DNA from: Kordiimonadales bacterium
GTDB taxonomy: Bacteria > Pseudomonadota > Alphaproteobacteria > Sphingomonadales > Kordiimonadaceae
DNA length: 60,315 nt
Assembly: GCA_002401685.1 (NCBI GenBank)
Contig: NVTU01000015.1
Coordinates: 1-60,315, forward strand
Reading direction: 5' to 3'
Part shown: piece after piece, positions 1 to 6,215 of the stretch
How the letters are laid out: each line of letters starts with the position of its first letter
How positions within the stretch are numbered: position 1 is the first letter of the stretch
Notes under the pieces: generated by a model
What the model saw: only the letters and a program-made list of their open reading frames with translations
Database searches by the model: none
Told to the model about the DNA's origin: nothing
Translations under genes and position numbers: made by a program

Positions 1-1672
1 ATAGGCTAGCCAAAACCTGTATTGGGATAGGGGTCGGCAGCGCTGAAGAAGCCGCGCAAAAAATGTCGATTAGTGATTCAGCTCCGACTTTCTTGCAAGT
101 GTGTTTCAATATTTCCCCGAACAGATCAGGCAGCGACTTTCCATTTGGCCGCAACAAATCTAGCGCACCCTCAATTTCGTTGGCATGAGCACAAGCAGAA
201 GCGAGGACGCGTGGGTTACCCGAAGTGAGTAGATGAAATTGCTCGATATCTTCTTCGGAAATACCTTTCCACTTTTGAGATACGAACAGCTTAACTTCTT
301 CTAGTGTAAAAGGTGCACAGAGCACCTTCACACATGATGAAGGTAGCATAAGGGATTCTATTCGGCTTTCCCTCGTGGAAACAACAACCCGAACGTTTGG
401 TGGAAGCTCAGAGAATTTAACCAAACTGTGAACAAAAGGAACGTCACATGGCGTTTTCTGGCTTGCTGCGAAAACTGAATTATCGGCAGCGTCGGCCATT
501 ATCACAAGTAGTGCTTCAGGCTCCTTTGTCGATAGTATTGTGGCCGCAAGATCCAACCGGCGTCGAAATGCCGCCATCACATTCATAAGTTCTTGATGCG
601 GGAAGAGAAACGGGAGGTCTGCGACCAAAGAAACTTCGTTAGATAGCTGAGTAAATGCCTCTAAGTCTCTATGGCGCGGCCTACTAGGGTCCAAGTAGCT
701 ACCGGCACCATAGCAGTCGAAAACAACGACTTCAGACCCGGTAGGAAGCTTTTTAATTAAGGCTGAAGAGGTAGTCGATTTACCACACCCCCCGCCACCA
801 TATAAGCAAACAAGTTTGTTTTTGGTGACAGCCGCTGTGAGGTCATCTTCTACGTGTCTCGGTATTGGGGCTTCTACTATTTCTAATTCATTTGGGCAGG
901 GGAATATCGCTCGCTCATCAGCGACTTTAAACCAAGTGAGGACTGTTCCCTTTGTAATCGCCATACGTTGGCTTTCAGGGAGCATAAAGCCTCGAATGGT
1001 TTGCCTTAAATCGTCGAGTGTATTGGAGACTTCTCGATCGGTGAAAGACGCAATTTTCCTAATTATATCTGCTTTTAAGAAGCTTCTGGCATCCTCTCCG
1101 CCTTTGAGTTCGAGGCAACCGCAGAATAATTCAAATTGTTTTCTTGAAAGCCCTGTAGCCTTTTTCAACGCATCGGTGTCTTTTGACGTCCTTCCATCAA
1201 TAACTGTATTTATTACGCCAATTAATTTCGGGCCGATTGGCTGATTAGAAACCAGTGATGGCTTTAGCTGGGCTTTTATTTGTGAGGACGTTTTTCCTTT
1301 TGCCGCAGCTTTAAATGCATTGCCGAGCCGTCTTGCAACTGAATTATTTGATATTTTCGATGTGGATTTTATTAACCTACCAGGTGTCCAATTGCTTTCT
1401 GGTGAGGAGGCAGAATATTTGAGTTGCACAAGCTCAATTCTAGAAGAGGATTGCAAGTCCTCACCGCCGAAATATAACCCACAATCAACACCGTCCCAAT
1501 CCCGTCCCCCGCTAGTCTTTTTGCCACTAACAGCGACGCCCTCTAGGGTGACCGCGCTAAGCTCAGTTTTCGGGGCAATGAGTTCTAATGATTTCTGGAT
1601 CGCCCAGATTTCATGAAACTCATCGCCAGCGTTTGACGCAACTGCACCTAGGAAGTCGGTTGGGGTAGTCAT
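1..1672 (-). CDS. STAND-type NTPase with nuclease-like N-terminus (partial, C-terminus off left edge)
   Basis: The reading frame is open for 557 codons from the ATG at 1672-1670 to the window edge, so the 3' part is missing. Residues 1-110 contain GDEFHEIWAIQ, then WDGVD (59-63) and a beta strand ending in VQLKYS (K85). The spaced D63...Q83-x-K85 fits the PD-(D/E)XK nuclease pattern of Cap4/DUF4297-like effectors. Walker A is GGGGCGKST at 292-300. A hydrophobic Walker B strand, LLVIMAD, lies at 388-394, followed by VVVSTRES, a typical STAND sensor-like strand. STAND proteins with a nuclease head act in anti-phage defence (Avs-like systems), where the unseen C-terminus would sense phage proteins. 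Defence function is inferred from architecture and location. The start has a weak upstream GGAAA. Confidence 0.72.
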   Translation of the reverse strand, partial: MTTPTDFLGAVASNAGDEFHEIWAIQKSLELIAPKTELSAVTLEGVAVSGKKTSGGRDWDGVDCGLYFGGEDLQSSSRIELVQLKYSASSPESNWTPGRLIKSTSKISNNSVARRLGNAFKAAAKGKTSSQIKAQLKPSLVSNQPIGPKLIGVINTVIDGRTSKDTDALKKATGLSRKQFELFCGCLELKGGEDARSFLKADIIRKIASFTDREVSNTLDDLRQTIRGFMLPESQRMAITKGTVLTWFKVADERAIFPCPNELEIVEAPIPRHVEDDLTAAVTKNKLVCLYGGGGCGKSTTSSALIKKLPTGSEVVVFDCYGAGSYLDPSRPRHRDLEAFTQLSNEVSLVADLPFLFPHQELMNVMAAFRRRLDLAATILSTKEPEALLVIMADAADNSVFAASQKTPCDVPFVHSLVKFSELPPNVRVVVSTRESRIESLMLPSSCVKVLCAPFTLEEVKLFVSQKWKGISEEDIEQFHLLTSGNPRVLASACAHANEIEGALDLLRPNGKSLPDLFGEILKHTCKKVGAESLIDIFCAASSALPTPIPIQVLASL

Positions 1673-1823
1673 AAGTTTTCCGTTAGTTGATATAAACTAT
1701 ATAAGCCCTTAATAAATCAGAGGTTTTAGATGGAGGCTAGTTATTATTGTTCAGATCAGTGCTTTATAAGGTTGTTCTAGGTCAACCCAACCATTTTAGG
1801 TCTGGTACCCGAGCGATACAGTC

Positions 1824-1861
1824 GCAATATGGCCGCTCCCTTTCCGGAAGCGGCATATTGC
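1824..1861. repeat. Long imperfect inverted repeat in the 244-bp gap between the XRE regulator and the STAND gene
   Basis: The arms GCAATATG (1824-1831) and CATATTGC (1854-1861) are perfectly complementary and continue as CCGCT/AGCGG (1833-1837 with 1849-1853), with one bulged base at 1832 and an 11-nt loop. This gives a 13-bp stem. It has no T-run on either side, so it is not a classical terminator. It could be an operator, an attenuator of read-through into the NTPase gene, or a replication structure served by the nearby Rep. No gene is supported in 1673-1916. The 60-codon ORF on the other strand has no family features. Confidence 0.6.
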
Positions 1862-1916
1862 TGCAGAATGTGCTTTTCCAGAACGGACGCTATCCCGCCT
1901 CGAAAGAAGCTCTTTT

Positions 1917-2801
1917 CTACCCCGAATGACGAAGCGAAGTTGTCAGGCGAAGGCCGCCCTTAAGGGCTTCCTTCCAGTACGCACCCCGAATGCATTGCAC
2001 TATTTTCATATGGCTTTTCCATCCTAAAAATGGTGATCCAATGTCAATCCTCTCCGCGAATGCCTCAAGTGTATCCATATCAAGGTCATACAAGTCCAAG
2101 CCGAGCAAAGCTGTATCAATGAGGCGCAGTGTTATTTCGCCGAGCAGCTCTTCTGGCAGTGTATCATCGGAAAGTTCGGCAATATCAGCATTACGAATAG
2201 TCGCGAGCTCTCTAAAGTCAGATTGTTCGAGGCACTGGCCAATCTCGACAGCCTTCTCGAGTAACTTGGGGAGTTTCCGTGGGTGCTTTTCCAGACCATC
2301 CTCGCGTAGCTGTTCGATATTGGAAAGTGCTTGGCGCATTGCATCAAAATAGTGACGCTCCGCACCTTGATTTACAGCGCCTATTGAGGTGGTTTTTTCT
2401 TGGTGACCAAGCGTGAAAGGGCTTTCCCTTTTCTTTGACACCTCTTGCGCTGCGTCGAGCACTTCGAGGGCTCTTTGGGGGCTGTCAGGGGCGCTTTCGG
2501 GCTTTATTAGCGCTTTTTTCGGGTTGTCCCGGATGCCATCCATAGCGCTAACCGGTTCACCAAACATCAGCCAGTTGCGGTTAACGCCGAGTGCTTTAGA
2601 GAGCATTTCTACGCGTGGGCCAGTTGCGTCCGTGGTGCCATTCTCTAGATGGTCAATAACACGCACTGAAAGTGCGTCACTTGTGAGCTTGGATAGTGCC
2701 GGACGGCTTAGGCCCTGTTCCTCGCGAGTGTGACGAAGGCGCGCGCCAAATGTTGTTAGGCCTTCTGTTGAAATAGTGCTCTTCGTAGTGCTCATTTTCA
2801 T
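1917..2801 (-). CDS. XRE-type helix-turn-helix regulator
   Basis: 294 residues. Positions about 18-75 form a Cro/C1-type helix-turn-helix: FGARLRHTREEQGLSRPALS, then recognition-helix material and a LENG turn, ending with NWLMFGE. The remaining 220 residues are charged, mostly helical and not recognised; they may oligomerise or sense a signal. It lies 34 bp downstream of rep in the same direction and upstream of the STAND gene, so it probably controls rep or the defence gene, as XRE regulators do in plasmids and prophages. Either ATG (2801 or 2795) could be the start; an AGAAAG lies just upstream of both. Confidence 0.78.
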   Translation of the reverse strand: MKMSTTKSTISTEGLTTFGARLRHTREEQGLSRPALSKLTSDALSVRVIDHLENGTTDATGPRVEMLSKALGVNRNWLMFGEPVSAMDGIRDNPKKALIKPESAPDSPQRALEVLDAAQEVSKKRESPFTLGHQEKTTSIGAVNQGAERHYFDAMRQALSNIEQLREDGLEKHPRKLPKLLEKAVEIGQCLEQSDFRELATIRNADIAELSDDTLPEELLGEITLRLIDTALLGLDLYDLDMDTLEAFAERIDIGSPFLGWKSHMKIVQCIRGAYWKEALKGGLRLTTSLRHSG

Positions 2802-2835
2802 TCTTTCTAATATGATGGTGGATGTACCGAGATTG

Positions 2836-4302
2836 CTACCGGACGGCCCGATTTGTTGATTTTATTGATGTTGGTAATGTCACCGGGTGTATGCCCGGTC
2901 GGTTTCCGGCGGATGCCGGTTCTGGAACCGAGGGGTTCCGAGAAACTGAAATTCCTTGTCTGGATTTTTGGACAGTTGGCCTACTGGTGTGAACATTAAA
3001 GGCGCGCACGTTTCGGGCTGCGCCCTCAGCGGCTGCTTTTTGGGCCCGACCAAGCGCGAGCGCTGTAAGCGGGTCAGGTGCGCCGTTCGCATCCCAATAG
3101 CGCCGCGCTTCACGTTGGCGAGCCCTGAGCTCTTCTAGGCGCTCCTTGCCGCCAATCGATTGTGGGTCGTCTGTATAGTTCTGAATCAGTGTTACGGGTT
3201 CGGCATAAGGCGAGAACCGGAACTGCGGTGAAGTCCGGCACAGGATCATATTCTCTCTCAGGCCATCAAGGTCGATAGAAGCGACTTCGCTCTTTGGCCG
3301 AGCCTTGCTTCTGGCTTTCTCTATTAGTCTGAGCTGCGCGCCGCCTTCCACATTCACGTAGCCAACTTTAAGCGGCTGCTCGCGCTTCTGTTTTACTATG
3401 TGCGTGGTGATTTCACCGGTTTTTGGATCAACCTTTTCTTCGGCCACCATCTCGTTGATCAAGCCGTCGCGCCAGCGTTTGAACTCGCGCATCGGCTGGG
3501 CGATCTTGAGCCGATATGTTTGGAAATACAGCCAAACCAGCGCAAGGCTATCGAGCTTCTGAAGCTCAAGCGGCTTGAATGGGTATTTCAGCGCCTCTTG
3601 TGGTTTCTCAAGCTTGCCGCAGTCCTTCCAGTGCGCGCCTAAGCGCTGGTGCGTCCATGACAGGAACTTTGCCCACTGGTCGCCCTTAAGCGCTTTACGC
3701 GGCGCGTACAGCACGTTGGCATGTGGGTGAAAGCTGTTTGTCTCTTCGTCATAAGTGAATTCGCTGCCGCGGTAGATAACGGCAACGTTCCAATATTTGT
3801 CAGCCTCATGCGCCCAACGGGATATGTCCCGGTGCATCTTCTGCATTGTACCGCGAAGGTCACCGTAAAGCGGTACGCGTTCGCCAGTGGTTACAACGGC
3901 CAGCCGTATGAACTTGCCCATTTTGTGATGACGTTGGAAATAGCAAAGGCCGTTCAAGGTCGGCTTGCGTTCGCGCTGTGCGATCAGCGGCAAAAAGCAG
4001 ATGGAACGGTAACTATCTACTTCGTCAATTTGGCCGGTAACCTCGCCAATAGCCTTGATGCCGCCGTTCTCGAGCCGGGTTTGGATGCCGTGGTTTTCAA
4101 GCGCTTCAGCAATACGGCTGTTTTCCGCTTGGAGCAATGCACGGCGCGCAGCACTCTCGCGGTAGTTTTCAGGTGATTGCTTCCATCCCGTGTTGGTGCG
4201 AAAAAGCTCATATTGGCTGATCGAAGCCCTTGGCTGATTATTGACAGCTGGAGGGAAAGCGACGACATTGCGGCTATTATTTTCAGAGTGGAGGGCAATC
4301 AT
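2836..4302 (-). CDS. HUH-type rolling-circle replication initiator (Rep)
   Basis: 488 residues. Three rolling-circle Rep motifs appear in order: a motif-I-like strand RLAVVTTG (about 133-140), the metal-binding HUH motif as FHPHANVLY with H192 and H194, and a catalytic-tyrosine motif EALKYPFK with Y240. Known Reps of this type nick a double-strand origin and bind the 5' end through the Tyr; one catalytic Tyr suggests a plasmid-style Rep_1-like protein. The C-terminal third is basic and Arg/Pro-rich with no recognised helicase. Neighbours are a downstream XRE regulator (34 bp) and a divergent membrane-protein gene (35 bp). Family placement is by motif only. Whether it still drives replication or excision is unknown. 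Confidence 0.72.
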   Translation of the reverse strand: MIALHSENNSRNVVAFPPAVNNQPRASISQYELFRTNTGWKQSPENYRESAARRALLQAENSRIAEALENHGIQTRLENGGIKAIGEVTGQIDEVDSYRSICFLPLIAQRERKPTLNGLCYFQRHHKMGKFIRLAVVTTGERVPLYGDLRGTMQKMHRDISRWAHEADKYWNVAVIYRGSEFTYDEETNSFHPHANVLYAPRKALKGDQWAKFLSWTHQRLGAHWKDCGKLEKPQEALKYPFKPLELQKLDSLALVWLYFQTYRLKIAQPMREFKRWRDGLINEMVAEEKVDPKTGEITTHIVKQKREQPLKVGYVNVEGGAQLRLIEKARSKARPKSEVASIDLDGLRENMILCRTSPQFRFSPYAEPVTLIQNYTDDPQSIGGKERLEELRARQREARRYWDANGAPDPLTALALGRAQKAAAEGAARNVRAFNVHTSRPTVQKSRQGISVSRNPSVPEPASAGNRPGIHPVTLPTSIKSTNRAVR

Positions 4303-4337
4303 GATGCGCCTCCCAATAGATTGGGCGAGGCCGCATA

Positions 4338-5009
4338 ATGAACGTCAGAACTTATGTTATAGCGGGCAGTTGCTTGCTGATTGGATATATTGGGGGTCAA
4401 TTGGTCGCTTTTGGGCCGACAAAATGGCTCGATGCGGTTCACTATTGGCAAACAATGATTGCGGGCTTTATGGCCATAGCCGCTGCTTTGATGGGCGGTG
4501 TTTTTCTTAGCCAAAATACCCGTCGGCAGCTTAAGGCACGCAAATCGGAGCGCGATGAGGATCGATTTCAGGAAAGACTGGCGACCAACATACCGGCGTA
4601 TAACGAACTCATGCCTGAGCTCGCAAAGGCCTTGAAAATTGTCGAAATAGGGCGAAGTTGGTTGGTGGACGAGGAAAAGCCGCATCCAGATTCTTTGGAT
4701 CATGCGGAGAAACTGGAGCCCAATTACGACGTCATCGCCAAATATTGTGGTCCTGATACAGTTGTTTGGCCACAGGGCTTTGCGTCTCCCAGAATAGTCC
4801 GGATTTTTCTCCAGCGTAGGGACGGTACGGACTGTGGGGACGGGTTTTCTATCTCGAAGGAACAGGCTGCGAAAATGTTTCCTGTGATTGTCAGAGAGCA
4901 GTTCGACCCATTCATAGAGTGGGCCAAACCAATTGTTGAAAAGCGAGCTTTTATTACTCCGTTTCGTAATTTCGGCGCCGACTACGGTTATGAGAATTTG
5001 AAGCCATAG
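4338..5009 (+). CDS. Hypothetical membrane protein with two N-terminal TM segments
   Basis: 223 residues. TM1 lies at about 7-25 and TM2 at about 37-58, followed by a highly charged stretch (residues 63-80, rich in Arg, Lys, Asp and Glu) and a soluble domain of about 140 residues. This WQTMIAGFMAIAAALMGG arrangement is common in alphaproteobacterial hypothetical proteins of unknown role. The start is supported by GGGCGAGG about 10 nt upstream. It is transcribed divergently from rep with only 35 bp between start codons, so the two share a control region. I chose this frame over the 344-codon antisense ORF because it has TM segments, an RBS and normal composition. Confidence 0.6.
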   Translation: MNVRTYVIAGSCLLIGYIGGQLVAFGPTKWLDAVHYWQTMIAGFMAIAAALMGGVFLSQNTRRQLKARKSERDEDRFQERLATNIPAYNELMPELAKALKIVEIGRSWLVDEEKPHPDSLDHAEKLEPNYDVIAKYCGPDTVVWPQGFASPRIVRIFLQRRDGTDCGDGFSISKEQAAKMFPVIVREQFDPFIEWAKPIVEKRAFITPFRNFGADYGYENLKP

Positions 5010-5133
5010 TTGCTCGCCGTTTGCCAAGGGACCTGACTTTGTCCTGACTCCCCTGAGGCTAGCGTATGGATCCGTCGCCCGTTCAAACCTCTCTCGTATA
5101 CATTGCGCATACGCTTGCCGTTGCTGCTCCGCA

Positions 5134-5272
5134 CCCGCTTGCGCGGGCTTGGGGTAACAAAGGGTTTTATCAGCAGGATTTAGGGCAGGAAAACAAACCG
5201 GAGAGATCGGCGTTAAGCCTCTCTCTCCGGCCTGCCGACAAACCCCGGTCGGGTTACCACATCCTTCCGGGG
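5134..5272. repeat. Cluster of hairpins in a gene-free stretch (possible origin)
   Basis: The 302 bp between 5010 and 5311 carry no convincing gene but at least three hairpins. These are CCCGC/GCGGG (5134-5147), a nested structure of CCGGAGAGA (5198-5206) with TCTCTCCGG (5222-5230) flanked by GGCAGG (5184-5189)/CCTGCC (5231-5236), and CCCCGG (5243-5248)/CCGGGG (5267-5272). None is followed by a clear T-run. Rolling-circle replicons have hairpin-rich double- and single-strand origins, so this is a candidate origin for the adjacent Rep. It could also include a terminator for the two convergent genes around it. Confidence 0.4.
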
Positions 5273-5311
5273 AAAACTGTTGGTGGAGCGGAACTAAATA
5301 AGGAAATGCAA

Positions 5312-5593
5312 TCATATCTGCACCTCCGGGCATCCCGCCTCTTGCATTCCTGCATTATTGGCCTCGATGGCCTTGCTCAGTTCTTCAGGGTAGGCTTCGC
5401 CAAGGTCGATGCGCCACAAAAGGTCGAGCAGCTCCAAAGTTTGGAAAAGCCGTTTCCCTTCGCGTTTACGGCCTCGAGTTTTTAGGGAATGCGCGATACA
5501 TGCGCCTTGCACTCTCCAAGAGGCAAAACTGTGTGCTAGTTCACGGTCGGAACCCGGCTCGCGCTCATGACTATTGGGTGTTTTGTTAGTCAT
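5312..5593 (-). CDS. Small hypothetical protein of the integrated element
   Basis: 93 residues from the ATG at 5593, chosen over the longer frame because GGAGG sits 5 nt upstream. The sequence is soluble, charged and probably helical, with a basic patch (KTRGRKREGKR at about 39-49) and an acidic C-terminal half. No family recognised. It overlaps the end of the preceding small ORF by 8 bp, which suggests translational coupling. The basic patch would allow nucleic-acid binding, but that is only a guess. Confidence 0.5.
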   Translation of the reverse strand: MTNKTPNSHEREPGSDRELAHSFASWRVQGACIAHSLKTRGRKREGKRLFQTLELLDLLWRIDLGEAYPEELSKAIEANNAGMQEAGCPEVQI

Positions 5594-5774
5594 GATCGCC
5601 TCCCGAGCGGAGGTCACAATCGTTCGACTGCATGCACGTGTCGCAGCGCCGATCACTTACGGGAATGGTTACGCATGGCTGGAGGCATTCATAAAACCTT
5701 TGCCCAGAAACTTGGGTGCCGTCTTTAGATGCCGTTTCGATTTCTGCTGAGGAAATTGCCGTTTGTTCAGGCAT
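5586..5774 (-). CDS. Small Cys-rich hypothetical protein
   Basis: 62 residues with five cysteines in the C-terminal half, spaced CLQPC...CDTC...C. This could be a small zinc-binding fold. An AAGGGG lies about 8 nt before the ATG. Its stop overlaps the start of the following small gene, a layout typical of coupled phage or plasmid genes. No family recognised. It may still be a chance ORF. Confidence 0.38.
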   Translation of the reverse strand: MPEQTAISSAEIETASKDGTQVSGQRFYECLQPCVTIPVSDRRCDTCMQSNDCDLRSGGDHD

Positions 5775-5855
5775 GGCTCATCCCCTTGAGGGACTTGCCG
5801 CCATTTTGAGAAAAGGCCGCTTGCAGAGTTGCGAGAGAGTTTCGCAAACTGGTTT

Positions 5856-5884
5856 GACTTACAGAACAATCATTTCCGTAAGTC
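5856..5884. repeat. Inverted repeat beside the attachment site
   Basis: GACTTAC (5856-5862) and GTAAGTC (5878-5884) are exact inverted repeats with a 15-nt spacer, in the gene-free 5775-5969 stretch about 85 bp inside the tRNA fragment. A second weaker hairpin (AGTTGCGA with TCGCAAACT, one bulge) lies at about 5827-5851. Such repeats near an att site can be integrase or excisionase arm sites, or an operator for the small leftward genes. Confidence 0.35.
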
Positions 5885-5969
5885 ATTGATTTTGCTAGGT
5901 GGGCAGTAGCTGGGCTAAAGAGTGGTTTTTGGCGGAAACGCTGGCAGTTCAGTTTTTTCGTAATGACGG

Positions 5970-6001
5970 GGCCGCCGGTTCGAGTCCGGCAAGCGGCACC
6001 A
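5970..6001 (+). other. tRNA 3' fragment = probable att site
   Basis: Positions 5974-5990 form a perfect T-arm: stem GCCGG/CCGGC, seven-base loop TTCGAGT. It is followed by a seven-base acceptor 3' strand AAGCGGC (5991-5997), discriminator A (5998) and encoded CCA (5999-6001). No D-arm, anticodon arm or matching 5' acceptor strand GCCGCTT is present at the right distance. The acceptor pattern and discriminator A fit a tRNA-Leu, but identity cannot be proven without the anticodon. This is the classic duplicated half-site left by tyrosine-recombinase integration. Confidence 0.75.
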
Positions 6002-6023
6002 TAGTTGCCACTATCGGTTTTTT
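6001..6023 (+). terminator. Putative tRNA terminator
   Basis: A short stem ATAGT/ACTAT (6001-6005 with 6010-6014) directly after the CCA is followed by CGG and six T residues (6018-6023). It looks like the original terminator of the tRNA gene, and so marks the first native chromosomal sequence right of the element. The stem is only 5 bp. Confidence 0.4.
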
Positions 6024-6215
6024 ACTATGATACAAAAGACCTATTGGTTGACCGGTTTTACCATCTCTGTTTTGATGCGCTAAGTATTTGAAACATCCCC
6101 CTTTAGGGCCCTGTTTTCTCTTGGGGTTTTTCCGCAATAGAAGTTTACGCAATCTTGATATTTATTCGCTTACACTCTGACAGAGTGCCTCAGCGGCAAA
6201 CAATAGAAGCAGTGA

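Larger units (their letters stand above)
1..6001. mobile_element. Right part of an integrated genetic element
   Basis: Seen: everything from the left edge to a tRNA 3' fragment at 5970-6001 is unlike the housekeeping chromosome to its right. It holds a STAND NTPase, an XRE-type regulator, a rolling-circle Rep, a membrane protein, two tiny overlapping ORFs and hairpin-rich non-coding DNA, and the NTPase gene is visibly more AT-rich. Known: integrases that use tRNA genes leave an intact tRNA on one side and a duplicated 3' piece on the other. Inferred: the element's other end, the intact tRNA and the integrase lie beyond the left edge. It could be an integrated rolling-circle plasmid, an integrative mobilisable element or a degenerate prophage. 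No structural phage, relaxase or conjugation gene is visible. Confidence 0.6.

Noticed and set aside
816-1616. Rightward ORFs of 142 and 98 codons
   Set aside because: Shadows of the leftward NTPase frame, which carries Walker A and B motifs.
1747-1929. 60-codon rightward ORF across the inverted repeat
   Set aside because: No RBS, no family features, and it is built partly from the hairpin arms.
4299-5333. 344-codon leftward ORF
   Set aside because: It is antisense to the membrane-protein gene and to non-coding hairpins, lacks an RBS and has low-complexity composition.
5817-6001. GCCGCTTG at 5817 as the 5' end of an intron-containing tRNA
   Set aside because: The 185-nt span has no D-arm or anticodon arm and no intron signature, so the fragment reading is simpler.
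5949-6152. 67-codon leftward ORF containing VPLAGLEPAAPSLRKN
   Set aside because: It is the antisense translation of the tRNA 3' fragment, a well-known spurious annotation.
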